NCBI GenBank assembly: GCA_947095585.1
Contig: OX352761.1
Span: 96,057,333-96,121,332, forward strand
Length of the DNA: 64,000 bases
Reading direction: 5' to 3'
DNA from: Nephrocerus scutellatus
Taxonomy: Eukaryota; Arthropoda; Insecta; Diptera; Pipunculidae
This document shows positions 26,083-39,655 of the stretch, in pieces. Under the pieces are notes generated by a model. The model worked only from the letters and a program-made list of their open reading frames with translations, did not search any database and had not been told where the DNA came from. Both the position numbers and the translations under genes were made by a program. Numbering within the stretch: position 1 is the stretch's first letter; every line of letters begins with the position of its first letter.

Positions 26083-29000
26083 TAGGGCCCCAGAGCTGCC
26101 AACCGCAAAACTGGATTGTTTTGGTTTGCCTAAGCCCCGGGACACTTTGGTGGTAGCCCAGTTGACACCACAGTAGGGTTCAGGTCATATGAACGCAGAC
26201 TCCGAGACAGCCGTAGCTAGTTCATCTGCAGATTCGTTGCTTGCAATTCCCTGGTGACTAGGGACCCAACAGAATGTGCCTTTGTTGTATCTTGCCAGAG
26301 ATTGCAGTGCATCGTAACAGTTTTTGACTGATATCGAGTCCATCAAATTGGACGGCAGCGCTCTAAGTACTGCATGGCTATCTGAAAAGATATATAATAT
26401 AGCGCCCTCCATTTCTTTACTAAGGTTAATTTCGGCGCAGATCTCAATGGCATTAAGCTCTACCTGGAACACCGAGGGACTTTTCCCATTGGTATCGAGA
26501 CTTATGTGTTGGGTCCAAAGACACCAGTCCAACTCCAGTTTCCATCTGTGTACCAGACCAGACCTCTAGCGTCCAGTTTCCCTACAACAGCTTCTAATAC
26601 AGTCGTAGGGCAGGTGCGCATAGCATCCGTTACACCTATACAGGCAATTCTTTGTAGCTTCTGAAGCTTAGTTTCCATTGTCCGTTCAAGAACTTTCGGC
26701 CACCAAACGATGGCCGCGTACGTGATAATCATTGTATACATCCAATGAAACATTCTGCCGTAGAGGCGTCTACTGGCCCACAAGGCCCTAGTGGCGCGTT
26801 CGATGGCGGATTTTATATGAGAATTCCAGTTTAGCCGTTTATCAAGGATGACGCCGAGATATTTAACTTCACTGGAATAATCTAATGTGGTGCCTTTGAT
26901 GATGATAGTTCCTAAATGGACCAGTCTTTTTTTCGTGAAAGGTATGGTTTTACTCCGATTGATGGACATTCCTTCTCTGCTGCACCATTCTAAGACGTGT
27001 AGCAAAGCACCTTGCATGATACTAGTGATAGTCGTGCAGTGCTTACCACTAATAAAAGTCGTCCGCATAATCAATGGCTATGTGAAGATCGACTTGAAGA
27101 TTGTCAATGAAGGGGAGAAAGCACTCCTCCTTGGGGACATTCCTTAACTGCTTCTAACTACAGATGCAGACACTCCTGCCGAGGAGGAAACAATATGTCG
27201 ATTTTCAAGCATGGCCCTTATCCAATGATTGGTCGAAACTTCAATACCTCTGCTACTGATTTTCCTTGATATAGAGTCGTAGCCAGTGTTATCGAAAGCG
27301 CCCCCAATGTCGAGCAAGGCACACAGTACCACTTCCTTGAAACGAAAAGTTCCTTCTATCAAGATTCCTTTACAAGATAGTGAAGGGCACCTTCTGTGCT
27401 TTTGCCTTTCCTGTACGCAAACTGATTTGAGTGCAGAGGGGTAGACAATTCTAACCGGCCTCTAATATGAACATCAATAAGTCTCTCCATGGTTTTGAGG
27501 ACGAAATAAGTTAGGCTCATAAGCATGTATGATTTAGAAAGCTCACTAGGCCTATTGCCTGGTTGGGGGATAAATATCACATTTGCCTGTCTCCAGATTA
27601 TAGGAATGTACCCCCAGCTAGCTCTAAATAAAGCCATCATACCTGGTAGGATGATATCGATTGCATTCTTTAGAAACGCTGGAAAGATCCCATTGCCGCT
27701 GGGAGCTTTGAACGGTTTGAAAGAGTCTACTGCCCATTTAACCTTATCCGGACTGACCTTATAAACTATTTACCGTGCTAGTAATACAGACCCTTTGGTC
27801 AGATGTGATCGGGTACGTGTATGGTACACGGGTAGACGAACCTGGGAAATGAACCTGGAGTAGAGTTGTCCGACGTGTAGGTGCCATCGGGCTTTTTTAA
27901 AAAACCTACACAGTTTGTGATTCTAAACTAATGCCTTGTGGATTCGTGCCGTTACTGGCATTTCAACTATGTTTTCGTGTTTTCCATGTGGCACGTTTGG
28001 ATCGTCTTAATTCAGAGTTGTATTCTGTAAGGGCGAACTTATATGCTTTCCAACTCTTCGTGCGTTTAGCAGCGTTGAAGAGTTTTCTAAGTCTATTCCT
28101 TAGCTATGGTCGTTCCACCAGGGAATCTTACGTTTACACAAACTGGTTTTATGGACACAATTGTCATGATATAAAGTGAGTAGCACATCCTTTAACTGGT
28201 ACGCTGCCTCATCAAGAAACCATTTTGACTCTATAGACATGGCAAGCATATCCAATTTAGAGAGGACAATTCCCCGATAAAGAATCCAGTTCTTAGACTT
28301 AGGATCGTATCTAGAAGAAGCATGTGTCAGTTTGCCGGGAATGTCAAACCTGATGTGCTGATGGTCTGACAGCGAGGCTTCGTCAGACAGATGTCAGTTT
28401 TCAACAATGTTGGAGATAAATGGACTGGCGAGTGTGAGGTTAAGTACCTTTTCTCGGATCGCATTTACAAAGGTAGATTTAGAGCCCTTATTTAGGATTC
28501 CTACATTATTACTAATAAGATATTCTAAAAGACACTCACCCCTTTTATTGAAGCCGCTGCTGCCCCAGACCTCATGGTGTGCATTGGCATCGCAACTTAT
28601 GAGGTACTAGAGGTTTCGGCTCTGACAGTGCTCTTTTAGCTCCTGGACCTTTGTTGGCGGATTTCTGGAATTGGAAGAAAATTATTTCTTCTGCTGATCA
28701 AGCTGGCCGTCCTTGGCACTAACTCCCCGCTTTTAAAAATCAACTTACTTGCCTGATTCCGTAGACCTCTAATAAGTCCGCTTATAACCCAAGACTCTTG
28801 AGACCAAGGGTTATATAATCCTCGGCGAACAGCTTTCTAATGTTAGTGAACGCACCCTTCGCGTGATGCAGGTTCGCCTGTAGTACACTTATGGTGCTCA
28901 TATATCTTCCCTGGATGCTTTGGCTTGCGGGAATAATTGAGCTATTTTAGGTCCCTTTCCCCTACGGCAAGTAGTCTGGTTTGGCTGACCCTGTGATCTT

Positions 29001-30610
29001 ACCTTACCCGACTCATCCTTCTTTGTTTCGTGCCCGGTGGCGCCGCTTATCGGATGGGAGACAGCAGCTCTAGCCGCTGCATTTCTGCTGCCAGAACCGC
29101 CAAGGCCAGCATGCCCTGGTTGGGGACCTCCTTCTTTGCCTTGATTCCGGACCAACTGTGATCAGCATGCTCTTCAGCACTGGTGATCGAAGAGGCTGCT
29201 TTAGCAACCCGTTTAGCGGTGGTTTTACCGGAACCGCTAAGACTGGCATGCCCAGAGTGGTACTGCCATTCGAGCCAGCGACTTTCTCTTTGTCCGAGGT
29301 ACCCCGGCCAGGCGATGAAACCTTATCGTTGCTCTTAAGGATCAGCTTAATCTGGACAAAACGGTAGTTTACAATACCTTTGCAGTTATTTAGCCTTTTC
29401 ACTTCCTTCTTCCTCTTCCTCTATCCATGACATGGCTTGCAAATCGGCGTTTTGTGCGTACAAAGTAGCAAGAATCTTTTCCGAGGAGAGCTCTAGACTC
29501 TGTGGAAAGAAACCGCGGACGATGTGTGATTTAGGGAAGGATCCCTCTTCCACCAGCTTCAGGCTCAATCCACTCTTAGCTATAATCCTCTTAAAATTCG
29601 AGCGCATCCACCCAGCAGTAGCACTGTCTGACCAAATGAAGACTAGCCCTCCCGATTTGACATTCGAGCTGGAGAAATGTGACCACACGCCATTGTCGGC
29701 CATCTCAATTGAGATGTCTACAACCACCTCTTGAAAAAGAGCCATTTGCTCAGTTACGAAGGGATTTATTGTCAATTCGGTAAGGACAACACCAAACCAG
29801 ACGGCACTAGCCACTTGGCTAAAAGTGGGAGCCTCAGGTAAAGATCCTGTCCTGTCTTGACAGCCGGTTCCGGTGGCGTTTGGTCCTCTCACCGTACGCG
29901 CTTGGCTTCGCGCTGAATGGAAGTGGCTGTGGAAGTGTCTGTCTTAGCCTATGCTTAGAGCATGTTTAAAACGCCTTCTTTCCTGCGAATTCAACTTAAT
30001 GAAGTCGTCCTGTTGTTGATAGATCTGCAATCCATCTAATGCCTTTCCAATGGAAGAGCATCCGGATTTCTCGTTGATGACACTACATGCATCAACAACT
30101 GTGGATGCGTCAGAATCAGATTCAGAAGTGGTCCTTATGACAACGCCTTTCAAAATCTCTGAAAGCTTCGCCTGCTCAACAGCAGATCGTAAACTTGAGG
30201 CCAGACTGAGGTTGGCCATCGAGAGCTCACCAGCTTCTCGGGATACAACGGGTTGCTCAACAGCAAGACCCGAGGTTGATGCAGTTGGAGATGCATCCGT
30301 CTCATAAATTTTAATTTTATTCACTATTATGATCCGGGAAAAGAGGTTACCCTTGTCAGAGCCCGGTATGCCAAGGGAGGTCTTATTAAAATCCAAAGGT
30401 CAACAGGTATTCGGAGACCGCATACTAGCGACTAAGCTCCCTCTTAGCCACTCACCCATCAGCGTACGCTGTTCCACCTTTTGGATTGGGGAAAAGCTAT
30501 TACTGAGGATAGGACAAACTCGTTGCCTTAGACCCTCCTCCTCTACCCGGGCTTGGAACAGGCATACCAACGTAACAAGGCGGAGTTGTACATTCTCTTA
30601 CTCTCTTTCT
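26083..30610 (-). mobile_element. LOA-type non-LTR retrotransposon, nearly full length
   Basis: On the reverse strand ORF1 spans about 29386-30396 in two pieces. The first begins MDFNKTSLGIPG and ends SQERRRFKHALSIG; the second carries a DUF4780-like region around FIWSDSATAGWMRSNF. Endonuclease signatures lie at 28270-28620 (CDANAHHEVWGSSG, then SLSDHQHIRFDIPG). RT motifs follow at 27144-27640 (VIFIPQPGNRPSEL, SNQFAYRKGKSTEGA, LLDIGGAFDN), with an IDYADDF box near 27058-27076. The RT tail and RNase H (WYTDGNW, ELNAIEIC, FSDSHAVLRAL, WVPSHQGIASNESADELA) occupy 26185-27074. All domains are in LOA order. Frameshifts and stops between blocks indicate an old, inactive copy. Confidence 0.85.
29386..30396 (-). 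pseudogene. LOA element ORF1 (nucleic-acid-binding protein), broken
   Basis: Two long reverse frames, 29944-30396 (150 residues) and 29386-29892 (168 residues), together make an ORF1-sized protein. The N-terminal part is Ser/acid-rich. The second part has a W...G...D..TAGWM pattern typical of ORF1 domains in LOA-like elements. A short reverse frame at 29070-29402 probably continues it with a basic, Gly/Pro-rich tail. A break lies between the two main frames. Confidence 0.65.
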
Positions 30611-31810
30611 AAAGTATTATTATATCAATTAATATTCACATTTATTCAGTGTACGAATAATCTGTGGAAAATATAATGGAAATGAATACACCGCCAAACA
30701 GTAGTGACAATAATGGTCACAGCTGAAATACTCGTAATAACATTTAATCGAATGCCAGTCATGGCAGCTTCCCACCGGAATAATCTGCGCGACAGACTGG
30801 TTTAATTGATCGGTTTTTAAACAATTACAGACAAGGTGACATTTTCTGTTGCAGTCTTTTTATTTTTTAATTAGCACACGCTCAAGTGGTTGAACCCTTA
30901 CAAATGCAACAGTGAGTAGGCTTGTGGAGTGGCGTGCTTCATGTTTCATGCTTGTGTATCGTGAGGCTTGAGCCACTCAATCGTGTGGAACATTGAGTTC
31001 GAAGGAAAACGGAAATTTTATTGAATTGCACATAATTTCCTCCTCTGTGAAAACTGTTATTAAATAATTGAATTCACAACAGAGTGGAAAAGGCGATAAT
31101 TGGTAAATATTTTTAAATAAAATCGTGGGAAGAATTATTAGATTACTCTCCAATATCCTGTGTGACAAAATATTATTATTCTCATCGAAAAAATAAATTG
31201 CTGCATTCCAAAGTATTGAGTGGGGAAATTAATAAAACTTTCAAGAACTTTAATGTCATCTTTTTCTGATATTTATTTATATCTTTCTTATGTCAAAACG
31301 TTGATACTTTAATTCAACTTGGTGCACGTACACATTGCTCCTCATGGAATCAGTCAATCATTTCATCCAGCAGATTTTAGCAAAGTGACACACAAAAGAC
31401 AAGCTGTCAAAAATAAATGGAACTACTTGACGAAGTGGCTATAAAAGTCTCTGTAGACTTCAACCAATTGTCGGACCATAATTGAGAATCATATCATATG
31501 TTACTCGTCAGAACGGCAAATATTGATGGAGAAAGAATAGCGTACATGTGATGACAATAATGTTCATAGTAACTATAACGAGTGCACCGAAGACTGCACC
31601 TTTACATCCACGTAAAGAAACAAAATTTTCGTTTTGGTGACAGGATCCTTTCTCACTCACTAATATTTTATGACATGACGACTTGAAATTTAAACGAATA
31701 GGAACAAATGACGAATGGCTTTTCATTCTAAGGATTCATTTTATAGCTGAGCTAACTGACTGTACGAGTTTTAGGTATCCTATTTATGTCATGTTGCAGA
31801 TGCTTCACGA
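30611..31810. other. Spacer between LINEs, nothing recognised
   Basis: AT-rich sequence without motifs, terminal repeats or matches to the other repeats of the window. Confidence 0.5.
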
Positions 31811-31814
31811 ACGG

Positions 31815-33660
31815 TCCTTAGTCTTACTTTCCGTCCTTAGTCTGATCACGATTTAATATTCTGCACCTTCAACTTAACTCTGAACCCCTCTCCTTTTTCT
31901 ATCGTGACTTTAACAGAATAACTCTTCCTTCTCTCTTGGCAGAAGCTTTTGCACTTCCTTGGAGTTATTGTTGGAGTATTGCAGAGATGGACAATAAAAT
32001 TATTTACATCAAAACCTTGATTTCTTATCTGTTTGATAAGTACGTTCTTCTTAAGTCCGTAACGGGGAGCACCGTTCAAAGACCGTGGTTCACCTTCACT
32101 GTTTTACATTCTATTTAATTGCGTCGCAAAAATATCTTGATTGGAGGCGGTTTTCGTCCGAATATAATTGGCAATTATACCGTCTGGCACGTAACTCCGC
32201 GACATTAACTATCCGTAATGCAAAACGTAGCTACTTTTCTTCAAAACTGTGTCCCACTCTCCCATTGAAACAACTGTGGAGAAATCTTAGCGATATTGGT
32301 GTTGGGGACAAAGTTCCATTTGACTGTCAACTTGACCCAACTGAGCTGAATAACCATTTTCTCACATCTGCATCACCTAACTCTCTCCCATTGACTCCAG
32401 GAGCGTATCATAATCTTTGTCCCTCGAGTTTTTAATTTTCCACTTTTTCTGAGGTAGACATGACGAGAAGCTCTATTTCATTACATTCTAACTCAGTTGG
32501 AGACGATGGTATATCCTTAAACATTTTTAAAATTGATTATTCCAGTGATCCTTAGCCCCTGTCACATATTTAACTTTTGCATTACTTCTTCATCGTATCC
32601 TAATACTTGGAAACTTGCTAAAATAATTCCAGCTGCTAAAAAAGCTAATGCTTCTAATCCAATCGACTTCCGACCAATAAGTATACTGTCGTGCGTATCA
32701 AAAATTTTTGAAAAACTAATTACAAAACAGATCACATTCTATATAAGTGCCCACAACCTTTTGTCTCCATTGCAATCCGGTTTCCGCCCTCTGCATAGTT
32801 GCAAAACAGCAATGGTGAAAGTAATAGATGACATGCGAAACTTCTTTGACGATTATCTTATTACTATACTTTGCTTGTTAGATTTCTCTAAGGCCTTTGT
32901 TGACACCGTTAATCATGATATTCTCTGTAATAAACTCAGACAAATTTTTGGATTTGGAGATAGCTCGGTTAAGCTTTTAAGGGACTATGTCTCTAACAGG
33001 TTTCAGAGAGTTCTTGTTGGCGATTCTTTTTCTTCTTACTGTCGAGTTGAGGCCGGCGTTACACAAGGCTCTATGTTGGGTCCGGTTCTATTTTGCATTT
33101 ATATAAACGACTTAACAGGGGTTCTTAAAACCTGTAACTTTCACTTGCTTATGCTGATGATGTTCAAATTTACATTTCGAGGCCAATAGGCATTATTGAA
33201 GATCTTGTGTGTCGTTTAAATGAGGATTTGGTCGCCATTACCTTATGGTCTTCTCCTTTGGTTTGAAATTAAATCCTATAAAGTCGCAGATTATTGCAAT
33301 TTCACATGAAAATTACGATGTATCCTACTTTCCCCCTATTTACCTGGCCGGATAACTTTTTCTAATTGTGTTACCAACCTGGGGATAACCATATTAACTG
33401 TATTGTCGGTCGCATATATGGTATATTGCGCAAGTTATGGATATACTAGTGATTTAACACCATTGGAAACTAGACGCATGCTGGTGAAATCTTTAATTTT
33501 ACCTAATATTCTCTTTGTAGATGTACTCTATAGCAAACTTGGTTCCCACACCTCAGCCCTGTTCAATGACGTTTTCGTTTGCCCTCTAAGGCGGCTTCTG
33601 GAGGTCAGAAACTGTATCTTCCTACATAATATCATTGTAGCACGTACTTCGGCGTACCAG
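31815..33660 (+). pseudogene. CR1/Jockey-superfamily LINE, 5' truncated (end of endonuclease to RT tail)
   Basis: The first block, at 31830-32120, is the endonuclease end and linker (TLPSLLAEAFALPWSY). A pre-RT region (YNWQLYRLARNSATLTIRN) follows. The RT at 32533-33189 reads NTWKLAKIIPAAKKANASNP, IDFRPISILSCVSKIFEKLI, SPLQSGFRPLHSCKTAMV, LLDFSKAF and GSMLGPVLFCIYINDLTGVL. At about 33148-33165 the frame shifts just before the catalytic box; AYADDVQI is readable in the next frame. The tail (33403-33663, TPLETRRMLVKSLILPNIL) ends where a different LINE begins. Confidence 0.82.
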
Positions 33661-35410
33661 TAAAATATTGGAATCCTTGATCCGTAAAAAGATCAATGAG
33701 TATTGTTCGGAAAGAAATCTAATTCCTTCCTTTCAGTTCGGCTTTCGAGAAAGGCACTCTACGCTGCACCCTCTGATGAAGCTTCACAGTGATGTCACTA
33801 AAGGACTAAACGTCAAAAGCAGTACAGTAGCCTGTTTACTAGACATCGAAAAAGTTTTCGATAGTGTCTGGATCAGCGGGCTACTGTACAAACTTATAAG
33901 ATTTGGTTTCTCCAATTATATTGTGAAAATAATTAAAAATTTTCTTTTTAACAGGGTCTTTTTTGTACAGGTGTATAGCAGCCCATCGCCAAGGAAAAGG
34001 ATTAAACCCGGAGTTCCCCAAGGCTCCAGACTTGGACCAGTCCTATTTAGCATCTTCACGGCGGATCAACCCACCAATGCAGCCGAAACAAGGACCATGC
34101 TTTTTGCGGATGACTCCATCACCTATGCCGTTTCCCGCTCTCCTGATATAGCTGCCCGAAGAGTAGAGGAACACCTCCGAAATCTTTAGGAGTACTACCT
34201 GAAGTGGGGACTGAAGATTAACACTAACAAAACGGAACTCGTCTGCTTCCGAGTACCAGCAACCGAAACAAGGATACGAAAAATCGCAAGCAGGTGCAGA
34301 GCCGTAAAAAGAACCCTTCCGGAAAACACGATAATAAACAAGTCAGAGACTAAGTATCTGGGAATTAACTTTACTGAGAGGCTCAAGTTTAACTCTCACG
34401 AAAAAACAATGAAAACCGAACTACGCTCTTCATTTGGTGCACCGCTACTAAGAAGACGAAACGGACTATCCAACAACACCAGGCTGCTCATCTACAAGCA
34501 GCTCATCAGGCTAGTGATAACCTATGGCTATCCCATATGGTTCACCGTCTCACCAACAACGATGAAGAAGATCTCCCTATTTGAAAGGAAGGTACTAAGG
34601 ATCTCTACAGTACTCTGGAGGGTGCCAAACAGCTATAAGTTTGTGTCGACTGCAAGACTTTACGAAGCAGCAGGTCTGCTGCCAATAACAGATCACTTGT
34701 TTTAAATGGCAAGGAAATTCGTCGACGGATTGGAAACTCATCCAAGTCCTGAGATGCAAGGACTGAGAAGCGAAGAAATCGAGCCAAGTCACCGGTACAT
34801 ACACATCAGAGGATTCACAGATGCTAGATTCGACGACATCCTTAATAATCAAGACGTCTTCTTCTATGAGAAGGCCATCAATCAACATTACAGAGGCTGA
34901 AGATCGCCCTCTTTATACCCCCTCTAATATTTTTTTCATTTTTATTTTATTTTAGAATATATTGTTTAAAATTAAATTGCTTTAAATATAACATGTAGTA
35001 GATTAAGTAGTCAAAAATATTGTTTAATTATAAGCAATACGAATAAAAGACAATGTAAATACGTCGGGCCCCTATTGTTGAGCCGACACTTATTAATAAT
35101 AGTTATAAGTTTAGTTTTAAGTAAAAATTGTATATTTCTTAAATGTTAAATAAAATATCTTAATCGTACCTCGGCGTACTTATACAATAAACTGCGATTT
35201 ACCCGATCCTCCAGAAATAGCACTCTCATTATACCGAAATATAATTTTCTTAATTCCTTATTATTTATTATTATTATTTAATTATTTAAGGTTTGTTATA
35301 CTTATATCACAGTTTTATACTTGTATTTATTAGCTAAAAAATTGTGTACACGATAAGACTCAGTCTTCAGTACTTATACCTACGATTATAAATAAATGAA
35401 ATGAAAATGA
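33661..35410 (+). mobile_element. Jockey-clade LINE, 5' truncated within RT, with 3' UTR
   Basis: One reading frame runs from 33668 to 34900 and is broken only by TAG at 34187 and TAA at 34703. It encodes RT from SFQFGFRERHSTLHPL through LLDIEKVFDSVW and GVPQGSRLGPVLFSIF to a FADD catalytic box (LFADDSITY, about 34099-34125). It then reads GINFTERLKFNSHEK and a C-terminal tail ending INQHYRG. The arrangement is typical of Jockey-clade reverse transcriptases. The 3' UTR (34901-35410) is AT-rich and ends AATAAATGAAATGAAAATG. Two point stops and no frameshifts suggest a fairly young truncated copy. Confidence 0.85.
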
Positions 35411-35905
35411 ACGGCACAGTATTTCGTTGAATTTTATTCTCAACAAAGCCAAAAAAGAGCGTTTTTTTACAATGTACACACGCTCAAGGGATTTGCAACC
35501 TTATAATGCTCAGCACAGCGTGGGCGTTAGGAAATTAGGGAGAGATGGGAGATGAACATTCCTACGATGTTCAAACGATTCGATGTTTTCACGATCTTTA
35601 CGTCACCAAAAAGTTTTATCGCACTGTTCGGAATTCTGTCTAGTAGATGCAATGTGGTATTGGGTGCACCTGCCCAGACAAGACAGTTGTATTCAAGTTT
35701 AGGTCGAATATACGCCTTGTAAATAGTAGCCAGATCTGAAGGAGTGAAGTACATCTTGCACCGTTTTAGGAAACCTAAACATTTCGCAGCATTCTTGGCG
35801 ATGGTAAATATGTGGTCATTCCAACGAAGCTTGCTGTAGACGCACATACCGGGAATTGAGAGCTTTTCAGTTTCTTCGATGCAAGATCCTTACATTGATA
35901 AAGTT
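35411..35905 (-). pseudogene. LINE fragment (RT C-terminal tail), same family as 19192-19960
   Basis: The reverse strand encodes SKLRWNDHIFTIAKNAAKCL, IYKAYIRPKLEYNCLVWAG and LLDRIPNSAIKLFGDVKI, residue for residue similar to the LINE at 19192. It is followed by the same 3' UTR ending CGTGTGTACATTGTAAAAAA. It lies head-on against the Jockey element's 3' end. Confidence 0.78.
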
Positions 35906-36009
35906 TGGGGGTTTAAATTACGCTTCACTTTAAAATTCATTAGAAACTTATAATAAGTTAATTTTTTTCTAAGAGTTAATATCACAGATTAAGCTTAAAT
36001 TATACTATG

Positions 36010-36305
36010 TATAGTCTCTATAATGATGAGATATACGAGCGATGTCGACATCGTTAAGAAAATTAAGCTCGTAGACTTCGGTGGCAGGACACCTAGCACC
36101 GATGAGCGAAGAAGATCCATCTCGGAAAGTCATTTGATGGAAAGTCCAACCCAGCCTGCACTGGAAGGATGGCGAAGACCAGCACGCATAGAGCTTAAAG
36201 ATGCTAAACTGGAAGACATGTGCTCGAAATTGGGACCGTTCAAGAGATTTATTGCGAATGCCAACCGCCAAATATTACAATACTTTGACATTGGAACGAA
36301 AATGG
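36010..36305 (+). pseudogene. RTE-type LINE 3' end fragment
   Basis: Matches the end of the RTE copy at 41860-42250: GATGTCGACATCGTTAAGAA, then AAATTAAGCTCG, GGCAGGACACCTAGC and CTGGAAGGATGGCG. The RT tail is frame-broken. Confidence 0.7.
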
Positions 36306-36825
36306 TATGTAACCATTATAGTCCCCGAAGTTGTCCAGTTTAATGCTAATGTATTTGACGCACGTCTCGTTTCAGATTGGACTTCCCCTATTGCACCTCT
36401 ATTGCAGTGTGGAAATGCGCCCTCCACAATATCGTGTTTACAAACAATTTACAAACACTAATCTTAATGTTTTCATAATGCGATAGATAAAATATCCCAT
36501 GTTACAATAAAATAACTACAATATTCACCTAGTGTCAATCTCTTCTGGCTAATCACACTTTCAATTTAACTATGATCGTCCTGCACATTTTTTCTCGCAC
36601 GGCCGAAATGAAAATATAGCATAAGCCTCAAATTCTTACAGAACGACTGTATAGCTTATTGAAGGGTGCCAGTCTATTCGACAAAATTCGATTCGCAAAT
36701 CTTACTTCGCTTTAATGGAAATAAATTTTGTTTATTTCGCTAATTTTAATGTGGTCTTTGATTCATCTCACAACTTGCTCATTATGCAATGCTTCTTCTA
36801 CGAATTTCTATTTAATTTTCCTTCA
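36306..36825. other. Intergenic stretch, nothing recognised
   Basis: AT-rich, without motifs or repeat matches. Confidence 0.4.
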
Positions 36826-36966
36826 CAACGCTGAATGAGAACTTGCTTGTACGCAGAATGCTATATCGTCAGCAAACGCTAGCGGCCTGTTCCTATCCAT
36901 AAGCACCTCATTATGTATATGCAGAAGAAAAAGCGACGAGTGCACAGTACCCTGCTGCGCTTAAAA
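36826..36966 (-). pseudogene. Short RT palm fragment of a LINE
   Basis: The reverse strand contains QQGTVHSSLFLLHIHNEVLM and DRNRPLAFADDIAFCVQ in one frame. These are the P/QQG and FADD motifs of a non-LTR reverse transcriptase. Nothing recognisable of the element survives on either side. Confidence 0.65.
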
Positions 36967-37054
36967 AGTGCGCACAAATACCTTTTCAACGCGATATAAA
37001 ACAAGACTAGATCGGCTTAAAGGCGCTCTCACAAATGAAAAACTTAAGACTTAT

Positions 37055-37126
37055 AAGATTGTATGGATTTTGATTTCGACAAAAAAACCTTTTTTTGCTC
37101 GTTATGTTGGAAATCCATACAATCTT
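37055..37126. repeat. 16-bp perfect inverted repeat (hairpin)
   Basis: AAGATTGTATGGATTT at 37055-37070 pairs with its exact reverse complement at 37111-37126 across a 40-base T/A-rich loop. With one mismatch the arms extend by four more bases. It may be a relic of a small inverted-repeat transposon. Confidence 0.6.
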
Positions 37127-37950
37127 GTAACTAGCCACGTCAAATAACAATAATGCTACAATAAATTGCTTGTGTGAGTAAAATTATTGAGTTATCGCTG
37201 AAAAAAACCCATGGCAAAAATTAAATAAAAATTTTAGAACATATGTTATTGTATATGGGAAAACATATGTTTTTGTTGTGTCTGTATCTTAAAGTAATAT
37301 GTGTTCTAAATATTGAGTTTGGTAGTGCATAAGTTGTGGTTTCGTTCATAATTTCAGTGATCACAGCTCCCAATTTTAACGCCCACTAAGATATATGTTC
37401 TAACTTTTCTCGGCCTACGTCTCGGTGTTTGCAGTGCTCTCTTCAATTTTAAATTTTGCCATTTGGATTTGAGCTGACCTTGAAAATCATCAGCCATCAG
37501 CAGAAATAGGGGGAATAACACAGAATGCTCTAGAATTGCAGGTGGCCGTAACTATCTCTGACTGGTGGAAGTGCGATCAAACCTCCACGTGGTGGCCGCT
37601 GGTAATTTTCCTCCAATGCAGGAAAAGCTGAATGATCGGGCTAGTCCCTTCAAAGTAAGGTTGGCCAATAGCTTCGCCTGTAAAAACTTATTATTACGGA
37701 ATCCAAAATCAGCCTCGGATACACTGATGAACGACGGCGACCACGGCAACGAAAACGGCTAAACGATTTAAGAATTTTCAAATGGAACGTACGCTCACTG
37801 TATAGAGCTCGAGCTGCACAGCAGCTAGCCGATACCCTGTCCAAATATAATGCTGACTTAATCGCAATTCAAGAGATGCGGTGGACAGGGAATGGTGTCT
37901 TACAAAAATCAGAATATGACATATATTAAAGCTGTCATGAAAGACATCAT

Positions 37951-38984
37951 GTGCTCGGGGTGGGGTTTCTAGTCAGCAAAATAATGAAACCCACCGTTAT
38001 CGGCTTTAATGCAGTAAATGAACGGCTATGCACCCTTCGCGTGCGGGGCAAATTTAAAAACATAAGCCTCATAAACGTTCACGCACTTACAGAGGATTCC
38101 CCAGGTGATGAAAAAGAAGAATTCTTTGAATCAGTCGAACTGGAACTCCATGCCTGCCCTCAGTATGATGTAAAAATCATTCTGGGGATATGAATGCTAA
38201 AGTAGGTAGGGAGCCAGTATTCAGGCAGTACATGAACAATGAACAACGAGTCATAGAGATGGCAGCAAGCAATAATTTGGTCGTTGAGAGTACAAGGTTT
38301 GCGCGTAAAAATATCCACAAAGCCACCTGGGTATCTCCCGATGGAGCCCCTCGCAACCAGATAGACCACGTGTTGATAGACCGCCGCCACAACCCGAACC
38401 TGATGACGGTACGAACGTACCGGGGTGCCAACGTCGACTCGGACCACTATCTTGTTGGTATGGTGCTCCGAGCGCGGATTGAATCATCACGGAAGACTGC
38501 ATCCGCGAATCAGATTCGAGTCAACACGGCTGCCCTTCGCAATGAAGAGACCAGAAACAACTACGGTCAAGCGATAGGACTCGCCCTAAATGCAGGGAGA
38601 GTAAGTCCTGGGTCTGAGATGTCGGGCGTAGAAGAGAAATGGACACGCCTTAAAAATACTGTCATTAGTACTGCTGACTCCATCTTAGGCAGTAGTCGTA
38701 GAGATCGGAACGACTGGTTCGATGACGAATGTAAGCTAGCGACTGAACGTAAGAATGTTGCGTACCGAGCAGTGCAACAATCTCATAGAACGCGGGCACT
38801 CGAAGATGAATATAAAGAGCTCAGAAGATATGAAAAAACAGTTCACCGGCGAAAGAAAGTAGCCTGGGAGAAGATTCTCGTCCGTGAACTGGAACAGTAC
38901 AGAGAGCAAGGACCGCACCAGGCGCGGAAGTTCTACCAAAGGGTCCGCCGTATGACGCAATATACACCGAACTTATACAGTTAA
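37951..38984 (+). pseudogene. RTE element endonuclease domain, frameshifted once
   Basis: Two plus-strand frames (37951-38193 and 38190-38984) encode successive parts of an apurinic/apyrimidinic-type endonuclease that nicks target DNA for retrotransposition. Motifs include MNAKVGREP, TRFARKNIHKATWVSPDGA, RNQIDHVLI and SDHYLVG, followed by a basic coiled linker (TERKNVAYRAVQQSHRTRAL). The frames meet in a G run at about 38187 that is one base shorter than in the sister copy at 59250. The domain is otherwise intact, and the sister copy has instead lost about 300 bases of the linker. Confidence 0.82.
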
Positions 38985-39616
38985 TGCTTCTCGAGCTGCC
39001 CGGCATATCATTTGTGGAAGGAGTCCTGAGAGCCTGACAGCTCCCTACTACATCGACCGGTTTTCGCGCCGATGTTACCAGCAGCCCTCGATGTACAAGT
39101 GGGCAAAGACCTAGGTCAACACTCTCTCGACCCCCAAGGCTTTGCCTAGAGTTTCCGAGGTTCGACAAGGTCCTCCTCTAGATGACCGGTGGAATTTATC
39201 CCCGAGCAACCTGGCAGACCCGTGTGTCGACACCCGGAACTCCAAAATTAATTAAAAATATAATTAAATAAATTAAATAACTAATTAAAATAAAGATTTA
39301 ATAAAAATAATTAAATAAATAGGTTATTATAACCTATGAATTAGGGGAGAGACAGCGAAGTCATGCCACGCGAGAGTTTGACAAGCTGGAACCCGTGTAG
39401 GGTTAAAATTGGTAGCCTATAACGCGTTTTCGGCCCCCACCACAGGGCCTCTTCAGTTGGCTTGCTGAAGGAAGGAAGGAAAGGAGTAGATACGAGCGCG
39501 CCCTAAGGATAACGTTCGCGACAGATGACCGCACCATCTGTTTGGGGTCAAGGGAGACGATATACTAAGATAAATAATAATAATAATAAGATAATAAAAT
39601 AGAAATTAATAATAAT

Positions 39617-39655
<39 letters not shown>
